DNA of 64,000 bases from Clostridium peptidivorans (GTDB lineage Bacteria > Bacillota > Clostridia > Clostridiales > Clostridiaceae). Shown here piece by piece: positions 1 through 8,291 of the stretch. The stretch's first letter is position 1, and each line of letters starts with the position of its first letter. The translations under genes and the position numbers were made by a program. Location: NCBI RefSeq assembly GCF_900205925.1, contig NZ_OAOD01000002.1, forward strand, positions 230,752-294,751, in the 5' to 3' direction. The notes beneath the pieces were generated by a model that was given only the letters and a program-made list of their open reading frames with translations, searched no databases and was not told the DNA's origin.

Positions 1-1521
1 TCCTATAAAATTTATCTTATATATGCCTACATTTCTTTCTGCAAACACTGGAGAAGCATTTCCTTTTCCAAAGGGCTCTAAAACATTAAGTTCTTTTATT
101 AACGAAACACATACTTCACTGAGCTTCATTTTTCTATCTATAGATATTTTAGGAATTAAATCCTCTTTTGTAAGAGCACAGTTTTCATTTAATCTTCTTC
201 TTAAAAGTTCTATATTTTCTTCTTTTAATGACAACCCTGCCGCCATCGGGTGTCCTCCGAATTTATCTAAAAGGTCCTTACATTTTAAAAGTTCCTCAAA
301 CATATTATAGTTTTCTATAGATCTTCCTGATCCCTTTGGCATTTCCTTACCTTTAGTAAGTATTATAGTAGGTAAATTATACTTTTCTCTTATTCTTCCT
401 GCTGCAATTCCTGCTATGCTCTCATGTACATTTTCCTTATATATCACTAGTACCTTATCATTTTTTAGTGATGAGTTTTCCACAATACTTTCTATTTCCT
501 CAACACTTTTAATAGTCATTTCTTGCCTTTCCATATTAAGTTTATGAAGCTTTATTGCTAAATCCTTTGCTAATTCTTCATCTTCTGCTAAAAGGAGTTC
601 CACTGAAAGCTTTGCTGTTTCAAGCCTACCTGTAGCATTTATACATGGTCCTATTATAAAACCTATATGATAAGAATTAATATCCTCCTTATTTATTGTG
701 GTTTCTTTTATTATTGCATTTAGTCCTATATTTTTTGTATTTCTTATAAGTTTTAATCCATTCTTAGCAATAATTCTGTTTTCATCTACTAAATCCACCA
801 CGTCACATATGGTTCCTATTGCTGCATACTCTAAAAATTCCAAAGTTTCATTTTCTGGAATGTTAAATACTGAATAAAGCGCCTGTACAAACTTAAATGC
901 TATTCCTGCTCCACATAACAATTCAAAAGGATACGTACAATCCAATCTCTTAGGATTTATCACCGCATCAGCACTTGGAAGTATGTATTTTCTTTCCTCA
1001 TTTTCTTCCTTAAAAGTTAATTCATGATGATCTGTTACAACCACCTTCATTCCAAGCTCCTTTGCATAAGCTATTTGATCTATGGCAGATATTCCATTAT
1101 CACAACTTAAAATTACCTCTACGCCTTCTTCCTTTAGAAGCTTTATTCTCTCTAAATTCATTCCATATCCTTCAGCTTCTCTATCTGGTATGTGATATAT
1201 AAAATTTCCTCCTAGTCTTTTTAGCGCTTTATATAGTATTACGGTACTTGTAACTCCGTCAGCATCATAATCTCCATATATTGCTATTTTTCTTCCCATA
1301 TCTATTGCTTCTTTTATTATATCTACACCTTTATCCATATCTATCATAAAAAACGGATTATATAAATCTTTTAAAGATGCATCTACAAATTTCTTTATAT
1401 CCATTGAAGTTTTTATTCCTCTATTTATTAGCACATTTACTATGGTTTCATTTATTCCTATTTCTTGTGCTAAAGATTTTACATTAAAACCAGTGCACTT
1501 AAGCATCCATTTACTTTTCAA
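1..1521 (-). CDS. recJ: Single-stranded-DNA-specific exonuclease RecJ (3' end cut by the window edge)
   Basis: RecJ degrades single-stranded DNA 5' to 3' in recombination and repair. I translated the minus strand by hand. It stays open from 1521 to the window edge, so the C-terminus lies outside. The DHH phosphoesterase signatures are clear: an IYGDYDADGV motif near residue 95, SCDNGISA, and VVTDHHEL, followed later by the DHHA1-type stretch ending in KFGGHPMAAG. The start is a TTG at 1521 behind a GGGGTG site. An ATG six codons in (1506) is the alternative, but MKSKWMLK fits the family N-terminus better. The identification is secure; only the start codon is open. Confidence 0.93.
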   Translation of the reverse strand, partial: MKSKWMLKCTGFNVKSLAQEIGINETIVNVLINRGIKTSMDIKKFVDASLKDLYNPFFMIDMDKGVDIIKEAIDMGRKIAIYGDYDADGVTSTVILYKALKRLGGNFIYHIPDREAEGYGMNLERIKLLKEEGVEVILSCDNGISAIDQIAYAKELGMKVVVTDHHELTFKEENEERKYILPSADAVINPKRLDCTYPFELLCGAGIAFKFVQALYSVFNIPENETLEFLEYAAIGTICDVVDLVDENRIIAKNGLKLIRNTKNIGLNAIIKETTINKEDINSYHIGFIIGPCINATGRLETAKLSVELLLAEDEELAKDLAIKLHKLNMERQEMTIKSVEEIESIVENSSLKNDKVLVIYKENVHESIAGIAAGRIREKYNLPTIILTKGKEMPKGSGRSIENYNMFEELLKCKDLLDKFGGHPMAAGLSLKEENIELLRRRLNENCALTKEDLIPKISIDRKMKLSEVCVSLIKELNVLEPFGKGNASPVFAERNVGIYKINFIG

Positions 1522-1559
1522 AAAATCACCCCATTAAGATTATATAATAAAATTTCCTT

Positions 1560-1645
1560 AAAACAAAAGAATAATCTCCAATCATTAATCCCTATTAGGT
1601 AATTCAATCACCACTAGAGACTATAAATTGGAGATTAGAGATTAA
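1560..1645. repeat. Imperfect inverted repeat between recJ and the next minus-strand gene
   Basis: The stretch pairs an AATCTCCAAT half near 1573 with an ATTGGAGATT half near 1628. ATTAATC words surround both. Related fragments (AATCTCCAAT at about 31590, ATTGGAGATT at about 25995) occur in two other intergenic gaps, so this may be a decayed short dispersed repeat. It could also serve as a weak terminator for the gene at 1642-2187. The similarity is short and I am not certain the copies are related. Confidence 0.35.
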
Positions 1646-2187
1646 TGATTATTTGTTAAAGCTTCCATATACTTATCACTTTTATATATGTTCATACATT
1701 CTTTTAAAGTATCCATTCGCCCTGATATCAAATTTTTTTTAAAATATTTAAGTACTTCTATATCAATAAATTCTGTATCCTTTAGTAAATTATATATGCT
1801 ATTATTATCGAGTTCACTTTCAATATCCTTGATATCTCTTTTTAAGCTTTTTAATCTATCTAAATTTATTCTTTTAAATAATTGTTTATATAAAATTCCT
1901 GAAACAAGTATAACAGCTCCCATATACATAAGCATAGTGGAAAAATTATATATATATATTTCTGACAATTCCTTATTAAATATAAATTTTACTATTTGTA
2001 TATAAACATTGGAATTTCTATGCCCAAAGAAAGCTACTACAAACATAACAGTAGATATTGCTATGGCTGCCTCCATGACATCTTTACCCTGAGACTTAAG
2101 ATGCTTAATTTTACTTCCCTTTGACTTTTTCTCATGCAATAGCCTTATTAAGTTTTCTAGATGAATTATCATACTTTCCTTATCCAT
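1642..2187 (-). CDS. Unknown membrane protein with two predicted transmembrane segments
   Basis: I do not recognise this 181-residue protein. It has a charged N-terminal coiled-coil-like helix (residues 1-35, rich in K and E). Two hydrophobic segments follow, near 40-58 (AIAISTVMFVVAFFG) and 83-105 (FSTMLMYMGAVILVSGILY), and then a long charged C-terminal tail with heptad-like leucines. This suggests an inner-membrane protein with both ends in the cytoplasm. It lies downstream of two other unknown minus-strand genes (2404-3487) after a gap of about 215 bp, so it may or may not be cotranscribed. No enzymatic motif is visible. Confidence 0.7.
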   Translation of the reverse strand: MDKESMIIHLENLIRLLHEKKSKGSKIKHLKSQGKDVMEAAIAISTVMFVVAFFGHRNSNVYIQIVKFIFNKELSEIYIYNFSTMLMYMGAVILVSGILYKQLFKRINLDRLKSLKRDIKDIESELDNNSIYNLLKDTEFIDIEVLKYFKKNLISGRMDTLKECMNIYKSDKYMEALTNNH

Positions 2188-2403
2188 TTATTTTTTACTC
2201 TTCCCTCCATATTAATTATTATTTCATATACCTAATATATTAAAAGCTTCCTTTTAATATACGAGAAAAGAGATTATTTATAACGCTAATAAATGTAGTG
2301 AATAAAGCCAAATTTTACTCATTTCTTGGTACAATAGCTTTTTTCAGTGATAACTCTAACTTCTTTCATGACTTTTTCCTCTTTCGTTAATAATTAGTAC
2401 ATT

Positions 2404-2637
2404 TCATTTTTCATTATTATTACTACTAACATTATTATTACTACTAACATCATTATAATAATCCAATACTTTTTTCAACTGTAAATTATTATTATTTTCT
2501 ACCTCTATTCTTTTTTCTAAATATTCTAAGTGCTTTTTTTTTCTCATTACTTCTTTTAGTATAATATCTAATATATCTTTCATGTCGTTTAAAAGCCTAT
2601 CCATAGACTCATATACTTTTTTACTATCATGAGCCAT
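2404..2637 (-). CDS. Small unknown coiled-coil protein, Asn-rich tail
   Basis: This 77-residue protein is not recognised. It is almost entirely predicted helix (VYESMDRLLNDMKDILDIILKEVMRKKKHLEYLEKRIEVE). The low-complexity tail is built from an imperfect VSSNNN repeat, encoded by repeated ATTATTACTACTAAC units that could vary in number by slippage. Its start overlaps the end of the upstream 286-residue gene by 11 bp, so the two are translationally coupled and probably act together. Confidence 0.6.
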   Translation of the reverse strand: MAHDSKKVYESMDRLLNDMKDILDIILKEVMRKKKHLEYLEKRIEVENNNNLQLKKVLDYYNDVSSNNNVSSNNNEK

Positions 2638-3487
2638 TTATTTCTTCTCCCCTTTTATGCTTTTCTAACATTTCTATATCACATTTCCATGCTGCTACGG
2701 CTTTAACATATCTTTCATTATTTTTTCTCAGCTCTACAAGATAATTTAAAAGACCTAATATATGGTCAATACCAAGCTCTGGAATGGCCTTGTACAAGAG
2801 TATTTGCTTTCTTTCTTCTTTATTTAATTTAGATACATTATATCCCAATTTATATAGTTCACTCTTTTTATTCAAGCTATCAAAATAAGTATTGTCCTTT
2901 GTTAAATTATCTTTGTCTTCATTTGCTTTATAAAACTTTCTTTCTATATCTACATCAACCTTAGATTTAAATTCATTTTCCTTTGGAGTTCCTATTTTTA
3001 TAATCTTTTCCCCTATTCTTTTTTCAATTTCTTTTTTAAATGTACTATTTATATAATGAAGTTTGCATTTTGTACAATATAAAACAGGACACTCTATAAA
3101 TGCTGAAATGCTTTGTTCATATTTATTTTTAAACAATCCAAGCCATACTATATCTAAATAAAGATCTTCCTCACATTTTTTACACTTTTTATGATTTTTT
3201 TCGATATAATCAATACTCCATAGCTTTGTGTAATTATTTATATTTTCAGTCTTTGCATCTATTATTGAATTTTTCTTTAAAGGATGTATTTTAACTTTAG
3301 ATAAATTCTTTTTTAATGATTTTTGTTCTTTTAATATTTTTATAAGTTCTGTTTTTTTTCCCTCTATTTCATAATCCATGCGAATTAATTTATTTTTTAA
3401 AGCTTTTATATATTTTTCTAAATACTGCTTAAGCTCATAAATTCCATAATCACCTTTATTCTTAACTTTATCTTCTCTGTCGTCCAT
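2627..3487 (-). CDS. Unknown protein: N-terminal coiled coil plus cysteine-knuckle (possible zinc ribbon)
   Basis: This 286-residue protein is not recognised. Residues 10-65 form a strongly charged coiled coil. A pair of cysteine clusters follows: CKKC near residue 102, then a C-x4-C-x2-C cluster (CPVLYCTKC) near 134-142. That arrangement suggests a structural zinc site and possibly nucleic-acid or protein binding. The C-terminal 100 residues are helical and charged. It heads a two-gene unit with the coiled-coil protein overlapping its 3' end. A ribosome site (AAGGGGAAGGAG) precedes the ATG. Confidence 0.65.
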   Translation of the reverse strand: MDDREDKVKNKGDYGIYELKQYLEKYIKALKNKLIRMDYEIEGKKTELIKILKEQKSLKKNLSKVKIHPLKKNSIIDAKTENINNYTKLWSIDYIEKNHKKCKKCEEDLYLDIVWLGLFKNKYEQSISAFIECPVLYCTKCKLHYINSTFKKEIEKRIGEKIIKIGTPKENEFKSKVDVDIERKFYKANEDKDNLTKDNTYFDSLNKKSELYKLGYNVSKLNKEERKQILLYKAIPELGIDHILGLLNYLVELRKNNERYVKAVAAWKCDIEMLEKHKRGEEINGS

Positions 3488-3624
3488 CTCCTTCCCCTCT
3501 TTTAACTTTCTATACTACTAAAGTATTTAAAAATTGTAAATTTAAGTACAGTTTTTAAGAAAATCGCACGCATTTTTCTAAATTGTGGTATTATAATAAG
3601 AAATATATTTGTTATTATTAAGAA

Positions 3625-3688
3625 AACATCTCAATTAATTGAGATGTGCTGATTTATAACGAAATTATAAATTTCTATAAATCATGCA
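3625..3688 (+). promoter_or_regulatory. Two-hairpin leader element, copy 1 (upstream of M29 aminopeptidase)
   Basis: A perfect palindrome CATCTCAATTAATTGAGATG is followed by a 42-base block that folds into a longer hairpin. In the block, TGATTTATA at the left pairs with TATAAATCA at the right, and an inner GAAAT...ATTTC pairs as well. The same 42-base block recurs at 25850-25891 with 37 of 42 positions identical. It ends about 15 bases before the aminopeptidase ATG, overlapping the region just before its ribosome site. It may be a regulatory RNA or an operator; I do not recognise it. Confidence 0.5.
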
Positions 3689-3704
3689 TGAAAGGAGTCT
3701 ATAA

Positions 3705-4937
3705 ATGGAAAACAATGAAATACTTAAGAAATATGCTGCCTTAGCTGTAAAAGTTGGAGTAAACATTCAAAAAGGCCAAACATTAATCTTAAATTCTCCT
3801 ATTGAATGTGCACATTTTGCAAGAATGATTAGTGAAACAGCTTTTGAAGAAGGAGCCAAAGACGTAGTTATCAATTGGAATGATGAGATTTCCTCTAAAA
3901 TAAGATATATGAAAGCTCCTGAAGAGATTTTTGATGTTGTGCCTGAATGGCAAAAGGAATTTTATACCTCATATGCAAGAGAGGGTGCTGCCTTTTTAAG
4001 TATATCTGCATCTGATCCTGAAGTTATGAAAGATGTAAACCCTGAAAGAATAGCAAGATTCCAAAAATCTAGACGCAGCGCATTAAAAGAATATAGCGAT
4101 AGGCTTATGAGTAATAAAAATACTTGGTCTATAGTATCTGTTCCTACCGAAGCTTGGTCAAAAAAGGTTTTCCCAGGCGTTTCAACTGAAGAAGCCATAG
4201 AAAAAATGTGGAATTCCATATTTAAAATTGTAAAGGTTGATAAAGAAGATCCTGTAGCTGCTTGGGAAGAACATAAAAACACCTTAGAAAAAAATATGAA
4301 AATATTAAATGATTATAATTTTAAATACTTATATTACAAAAATTCTATAGGAACAGACCTAAAAATAGAACTTCCAAAAGGTCATTTATGGCTTGGTGGA
4401 GCTGATAAAACTCAAGATGGTATAGAATTTATAGCAAATATGCCTACAGAAGAAGTATTTACTCTTCCATTAAAAACAGGAGTAAATGGTATTGTTGTAA
4501 GCTCAAAGCCATTAAATTGTAATGGGAATTTAGTTGAAAACTTTTCTCTTACTTTTAAGGATGGAAAAATAGTAGATTTTAAAGCTGAAAAAGGATATGA
4601 TTCTTTAAAACATCTTATAGAAACAGATGAAGGTTCTCATTATTTAGGTGAAGTTGCGTTAGTTCCACATGATTCACCTATTTCAAATTCTAATATAGTA
4701 TTTTTCAATACATTATATGATGAAAATGCCTCTTGCCACTTAGCTATAGGAAAGGCTTACCCTGTATGCATAAAAAATAGTGACCATATGAGTGAAGAAG
4801 AATTAGAAAAGGCTGGAGTTAATATTTCTTTAGTACATGATGATTTCATGATAGGAACAGCTGATTTAGAAATTACAGGCGTAACTTATGATGACAGAGA
4901 AATACCTGTATTTAGAAATGGGAATTGGGCATTTTAA
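3705..4937 (+). CDS. Aminopeptidase, M29 family (AmpS/AmpT type)
   Basis: This is a broad-specificity cytosolic metallo-aminopeptidase that removes N-terminal residues from peptides. The 410-residue length is typical. The metal and active-site residues known from the Thermus enzyme fall at the same positions here: Glu250, Glu316, His345, Tyr352, His378 and Asp380. A good AAAGGAGTCTATAA site precedes the ATG. It is followed 13 bp later by a lipoprotein gene in the same direction, probably one transcript. The 5' leader carries a hairpin shared with the aspartate decarboxylase gene, which suggests joint control of peptide and amino-acid metabolism. Confidence 0.93.
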   Translation: MENNEILKKYAALAVKVGVNIQKGQTLILNSPIECAHFARMISETAFEEGAKDVVINWNDEISSKIRYMKAPEEIFDVVPEWQKEFYTSYAREGAAFLSISASDPEVMKDVNPERIARFQKSRRSALKEYSDRLMSNKNTWSIVSVPTEAWSKKVFPGVSTEEAIEKMWNSIFKIVKVDKEDPVAAWEEHKNTLEKNMKILNDYNFKYLYYKNSIGTDLKIELPKGHLWLGGADKTQDGIEFIANMPTEEVFTLPLKTGVNGIVVSSKPLNCNGNLVENFSLTFKDGKIVDFKAEKGYDSLKHLIETDEGSHYLGEVALVPHDSPISNSNIVFFNTLYDENASCHLAIGKAYPVCIKNSDHMSEEELEKAGVNISLVHDDFMIGTADLEITGVTYDDREIPVFRNGNWAF

Positions 4938-4950
4938 AGGCGGTGTTTAA

Positions 4951-5583
4951 ATGAAAAAATTTTTAAGTATATGTATTATTTCAGCAGTGTGCATACTTAT
5001 GCTTTCAGGCTGCAGTACAAAATCAGGAAGCACTGATACCATGGAGGAAAAACCTAAAGAATCAATGGCGGTTGCTAAAAATACTACTCCTGAAGAAGCA
5101 ATTAAAAATTACTATATGTATCAACTAAATACGAACTCAGAAGAGTTCAAATCATCCATATATCCTTCTGATACTACAAATATTAAATTGTTAAATGCAA
5201 AATTTAAGGCTTACGATATAAAAAAAATATCTTTAAACATCATACATGAAATTGATAAAAAAGATAATCTTGCCGTAGCTCTTTGTTCTTTTAAAACTTC
5301 TATGAGTAATATTAAAGAAGAAAAGCTAGATTTTGAATTTTTAAATTTGATAAATAGAGATGGATTTTGGTATATTATTACTGACTTAAATTCCTTAAGT
5401 TCCACAGAACAAAATACCTTGCAAGATATGACAACAAAGTTAAGTGATAAATCCCTTCAAAGAGAAGATGTTCAAAAGATAGCTGAAGCTCAATTAAAAT
5501 TTGATGATAAATATAGTGATTTTCTTCAAAGCTCTGGAAAAAAGCTAGAAGATTATATGAAAAAAGAAGGAATAGTACACTAA
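4951..5583 (+). CDS. Putative lipoprotein of unknown function
   Basis: This is a 210-residue exported lipoprotein. The signal peptide MKKFLSICIISAVCILMLSGC has a clear lipobox (LSGC) with the lipidated Cys at about residue 21. A Ser/Thr/Lys-rich linker follows, then a compact alpha/beta domain beginning TPEEAIKNYYMYQL. That resembles small NTF2-like lipoprotein domains, but I cannot assign the family. It sits 13 bp behind the aminopeptidase and ends in a perfect bidirectional terminator. It converges on lgt, whose product would itself lipidate this protein. Confidence 0.8.
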   Translation: MKKFLSICIISAVCILMLSGCSTKSGSTDTMEEKPKESMAVAKNTTPEEAIKNYYMYQLNTNSEEFKSSIYPSDTTNIKLLNAKFKAYDIKKISLNIIHEIDKKDNLAVALCSFKTSMSNIKEEKLDFEFLNLINRDGFWYIITDLNSLSSTEQNTLQDMTTKLSDKSLQREDVQKIAEAQLKFDDKYSDFLQSSGKKLEDYMKKEGIVH

Positions 5584-5610
5584 AAGGAAATTGCAATGCA
5601 ATTTCCTTTT
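5582..5610. terminator. Bidirectional terminator between the lipoprotein gene and lgt
   Basis: Perfect 13-3-13 palindrome: AAAAGGAAATTGC, loop AAT, GCAATTTCCTTTT. It serves the converging lipoprotein (+) and lgt (-) genes. The half-site AAAAGGAAATTGC matches the outer left boundary of the large repeat elements found at 24.3, 27.7, 33.7 and 39.1 kb. Confidence 0.85.
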
Positions 5611-5611
5611 A

Positions 5612-6367
5612 TTAATCCTTTTTATTTTTTATAATTACTAAAATTACAATTGAAGCAAGTATTCCTAAAAGACTTACAAGTTGAGCAATTCTTATAGGTC
5701 CAAACATTAAACTATCTGTTCTAAGTCCCTCAATAAAAAATCTTCCTAAAGAATACATGCCTATGTATGTAGCTAAAACTACTCCATCCTTACTTTTTCT
5801 TTTAAGTAAATATATTAAAATAAAGAATAACATTAAATCCCATAGTGATTCATATAAAAATGTAGGATGATAATAACTTCCTTCTATAAACATTCCCTTT
5901 TGAATAAACTGAGGAAATTTGCTTATAAACTCATAAGTTACTTTTCCCCCGTGAGCTTCCCCATTAAAGAAGTTTCCCCATCTTCCTAAGGCTTGAGCAA
6001 GTATTAACCATGGTACTGCTGCATCTGCATATTTTATAAAGCTTAGATTTTTCTTTTTAGTATAAATCAATGCAGCTAAAAATCCACCTATTACTCCTCC
6101 ATGTATTGCAAGCCCTCCTTCTCGTATGTTAATAACTTCAAAAAAAGTATTATAATCTTGTAAATTAAACAATACATAATAGAGTCTCGCTCCAATAATA
6201 GCAAAAGGAAGTGCTATAAATATTATATCTTGCATCTTTTCGTAATCTATACCTTTTAACTTACAGGTATACTGTGAAAATATAACTCCAATAAGTATAC
6301 CTGTAGCAATGAATATCCCATACCACATTACATCCAATCCAAAAATATTAACCGCTATTGGATTCAT
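5612..6367 (-). CDS. lgt: Prolipoprotein diacylglyceryl transferase
   Basis: Lgt transfers diacylglycerol from phosphatidylglycerol to the lipobox cysteine of prolipoproteins, at the cytoplasmic membrane. The 251-residue protein has about seven membrane segments. It carries the family signature GRWGNFFNGEAHG (residues 128-140) and the essential HGG (89-91). It ends only a couple of bases from a bidirectional terminator. It is probably transcribed alone, starting in the gap before the Fur-controlled gene. Confidence 0.97.
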   Translation of the reverse strand: MNPIAVNIFGLDVMWYGIFIATGILIGVIFSQYTCKLKGIDYEKMQDIIFIALPFAIIGARLYYVLFNLQDYNTFFEVINIREGGLAIHGGVIGGFLAALIYTKKKNLSFIKYADAAVPWLILAQALGRWGNFFNGEAHGGKVTYEFISKFPQFIQKGMFIEGSYYHPTFLYESLWDLMLFFILIYLLKRKSKDGVVLATYIGMYSLGRFFIEGLRTDSLMFGPIRIAQLVSLLGILASIVILVIIKNKKD

Positions 6368-6424
6368 TTTTATCTCCCCCTTTCGTTGTCTTTTTCTTAT
6401 ATAGATTATTTATTATACCATATA

Positions 6425-7063
6425 TTAATGTATAAATAATAAATTCTTTCTTTGAAGTTCCATAAACATCTTAAATTTTTCAACATCCATCTTATCGTAA
6501 GCTTTTATAAAATCTATGACCTTTTCTTTTGCTTTATCATAAGCAATAAATGTATCTCTTGCTTCTTTTTCATTATAATATACCTTCCAATAGCCACATA
6601 ATAAGCAATCTTTTTTTTCTCCACAAATAAACACCTGAACATCTTTTAATGGAATTCCTAAAAATATTCCCATTTCATGAGGGCAACACACCTTAAATCT
6701 GTCCTTTAGATGATTTAAACACTTAGTTAAATCTAAGCAGTTATTATATCCAAAGCTTCTTAAAAACTGCATATTTTCATTATTAAAAATAATCTTTTCA
6801 AGTTTTTGCTTTTCATAAAAAAGTACCGTACACTTCTTATCATCTTCTGCTAATTCAAAGGCTTCTATATCCATAAGTTTAATATATTTATTTCCATAAT
6901 TTTTCCAAAGCTTATATAAGTCTCTGTCATCTTTGCTAAAAGTCAACATTGTGGAAGGTTTATTTTCTAATATACTTGGAGCAATATGATAACTTATGGT
7001 AACGTATAGTAAATCCTCTTTATTAAAGGTTTTAATATATTCCACTTCATCTCTTTTACACAT
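6425..7063 (-). CDS. DUF3793 family protein, predicted iron-regulated
   Basis: The 212-residue protein has the DUF3793 core CPHEMGIFLGIPLKDVQVFI, then CLLCGYWKVY with a pair of cysteines, and a helical C-terminus. Function is not established; family members often occur with iron-responsive genes and flavodoxins. I chose the ATG at 7063 because it follows AAAGGAG at normal spacing. The longer reading frame to 7099 would start inside the Fur-box palindrome. The Fur box just upstream predicts repression by iron-loaded Fur. Confidence 0.8.
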   Translation of the reverse strand: MCKRDEVEYIKTFNKEDLLYVTISYHIAPSILENKPSTMLTFSKDDRDLYKLWKNYGNKYIKLMDIEAFELAEDDKKCTVLFYEKQKLEKIIFNNENMQFLRSFGYNNCLDLTKCLNHLKDRFKVCCPHEMGIFLGIPLKDVQVFICGEKKDCLLCGYWKVYYNEKEARDTFIAYDKAKEKVIDFIKAYDKMDVEKFKMFMELQRKNLLFIH

Positions 7064-7084
7064 AATGTCTACTCCTTTATAATT

Positions 7085-7103
7085 GATAATGATTTTCATT
7101 ATT
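7085..7103. promoter_or_regulatory. Fur box
   Basis: GATAATGATTTTCATTATT matches the 19-bp consensus GATAATGATAATCATTATC at 16 of 19 positions and is nearly palindromic. It lies about 20 bp upstream of the DUF3793 start, where a bound repressor would block transcription. A further TAATTATTATCAT half-site follows immediately. Confidence 0.8.
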
Positions 7104-7325
7104 AATTATTATCATATATTTTTATATTCTCCTTGTCAATATTATTTTCCCACAGTGTAACGCTTTTAACCCTTAAAGCATAAAATAAAATGAAGCTTCT
7201 ACAAGATAATTTAAAGTAATTTAAGTAAATAATGTAACGTATATACTACTATGATATTCATTTAACTCTGATATTGTTAAATGAATTAAGATGTACTTGT
7301 TTATAAACTTATCTAATTTCTAAAA

Positions 7326-7350
7326 AAACTTCGTAAAATTTACGAAGTTT
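7326..7350 (-). terminator. Rho-independent terminator of the cold-shock gene
   Basis: ACTTCGTAAA and TTTACGAAGT form a tight stem, followed in the minus direction by a T-run. It starts 14 bp after the csp stop codon. The roughly 220 bp between this terminator and the Fur box hold no gene I can support. Confidence 0.85.
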
Positions 7351-7363
7351 TATTTAAGATTAT

Positions 7364-7570
7364 TTATTCAATTTTTTGCACATTAATTGCTGCTGGTCCC
7401 TTTTCCTTTTCTACCACATCAAACATTACTTCTTCACCTTCGTGTAAGTCCTTGTCATGGCCTTTTTCTTTTATTTGCATATGATGTACAAATACGTCTC
7501 TTCCATCATTTCCTGATATAAATCCATATCCTTTATCATTATTAAACCATTTAACCACACCAGTAAACAC
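7364..7570 (-). CDS. Cold-shock protein, CspA family
   Basis: A 68-residue single-domain OB-fold RNA/ssDNA-binding protein that acts as an RNA chaperone. The RNP1 motif (KGYGFI, residues 13-18) and RNP2 (VFVHH, 26-30) are intact. It is monocistronic, with its own terminator, and a long 5' region of about 300 bp is shared with the divergent selenoprotein gene. A paralogue lies at 44457-44660. Confidence 0.95.
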   Translation of the reverse strand: MFTGVVKWFNNDKGYGFISGNDGRDVFVHHMQIKEKGHDKDLHEGEEVMFDVVEKEKGPAAINVQKIE

Positions 7571-7870
7571 GCTAAATCACTCACCTTTCTAGATTAACAA
7601 TTGTAAGCTTTCATTTTCAATAATTTATTACTTTATATATCATTCTTATATTTTGTTAATAAACTTTGTTTTATTATTATTCCTTAAAGTACATTCTAGT
7701 ATGTATACTTAAAATTAACATAACTGATATTTCCTTAAATCAAAACCTAAGTTTATTATAAAAACAAACTTTAATTTTTTTAATTATGTTATATAAAATT
7801 TACTTGTCTATTTTTATGTGTTTTTTGGTATCATAATAGTATAACCAATATAAAGGAGGTTGAAATTAAG
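7571..7870. other. Divergent intergenic region, csp / HesB-like selenoprotein gene
   Basis: A 300-bp AT-rich gap between divergently transcribed genes. The part nearest csp probably forms its long untranslated leader, which is usual for cold-shock genes. The ribosome site for the selenoprotein gene is AAAGGAGG at 7852-7859. I see no riboswitch or operator that I can name. Confidence 0.4.
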
Positions 7871-8191
7871 ATGGGTTTATTTTCTTTATTTAAAGGACAC
7901 AAAGAACCGCCTAGGTTTAACGTTGTAGTTAAACCAGAAGTGTTAACAGATTTAAAAGAAGCCTTAAATGTTTCAAATAAAAGTGCAGTAAGAGTTAATA
8001 TGGCTGGCTTTGGCTGAGGAGGCCCTAATCTAGATGTTGTTCTGGATGAACAACAACAAAATGATATACTTATAGAAAAAGATGGTGTCAAGTTTGTCAT
8101 AGAAGAAAAACTTGCTCGTATTGTTGGCCCTACTGAAATAGTAAAACTAGGAAGCAGCTTTGTGATTAAAAAATCTAGCAGCTGTTGCTAA
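7871..8191 (+). CDS. HesB-like selenoprotein (in-frame UGA read as selenocysteine)
   Basis: A 106-residue protein of the HesB/IscA-like fold, interrupted by one in-frame TGA at 8015-8017 (codon 49) inside the conserved motif AGFG-U-GGPNLDVVLDE. HesB-like selenoproteins with Sec at this GFGxGGP position are an established family in anaerobes. Reading resumes in the same frame to a TAA at 8189 and ends in two adjacent cysteines (SSSCC). A perfect 7-bp stem with a five-base UGGAU loop starts 18 bases after the UGA, where a bacterial SECIS sits. The ribosome site AGGAGG is strong. A conventional gene finder would split or miss this gene. The substrate is unknown; a redox or metal-binding role is likely. 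Confidence 0.9.
8015..8054 (+). promoter_or_regulatory. UGA(Sec) codon and bacterial SECIS hairpin
   Basis: The UGA at 8015-8017 is followed by the hairpin GTTGTTC / TGGAT / GAACAAC (8036-8054). It is a perfect 7-bp stem with guanines in the apical loop, as SelB-binding SECIS loops require. Spacing from UGA to loop is about 25 bases, within the known functional range. Confidence 0.8.
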
Positions 8192-8203
8192 TTAGCCATA
8201 AAC

Positions 8204-8279
8204 ATAAGGTGCTAGGAATTAGGAATACAGAAATTTTGCTTATCAAAACTTCTTACACTCCTAGTACATAGCACCTTAT
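8204..8279. terminator. Long inverted repeat downstream of the selenoprotein gene
   Basis: ATAAGGTGCTA (8204-8214) pairs perfectly with TAGCACCTTAT (8269-8279), with an inner AGGA/TCCT pairing and a long loop. It lies between converging genes (selenoprotein + and thioredoxin-like -) and is probably a bidirectional terminator. Confidence 0.6.
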
Positions 8280-8291
8280 TTCTAAGTCATT

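Noticed and set aside
2230..2390. Sixteen-codon minus-strand frame MKEVRVITEKSYCTKK
   Set aside because: It has a possible ribosome site but is too short to support. It may be a leader or a remnant.
7831..8100. 89-codon minus-strand open frame
   Set aside because: Shadow of the plus-strand selenoprotein gene, where codon use, homology and the ribosome site all support the plus strand.
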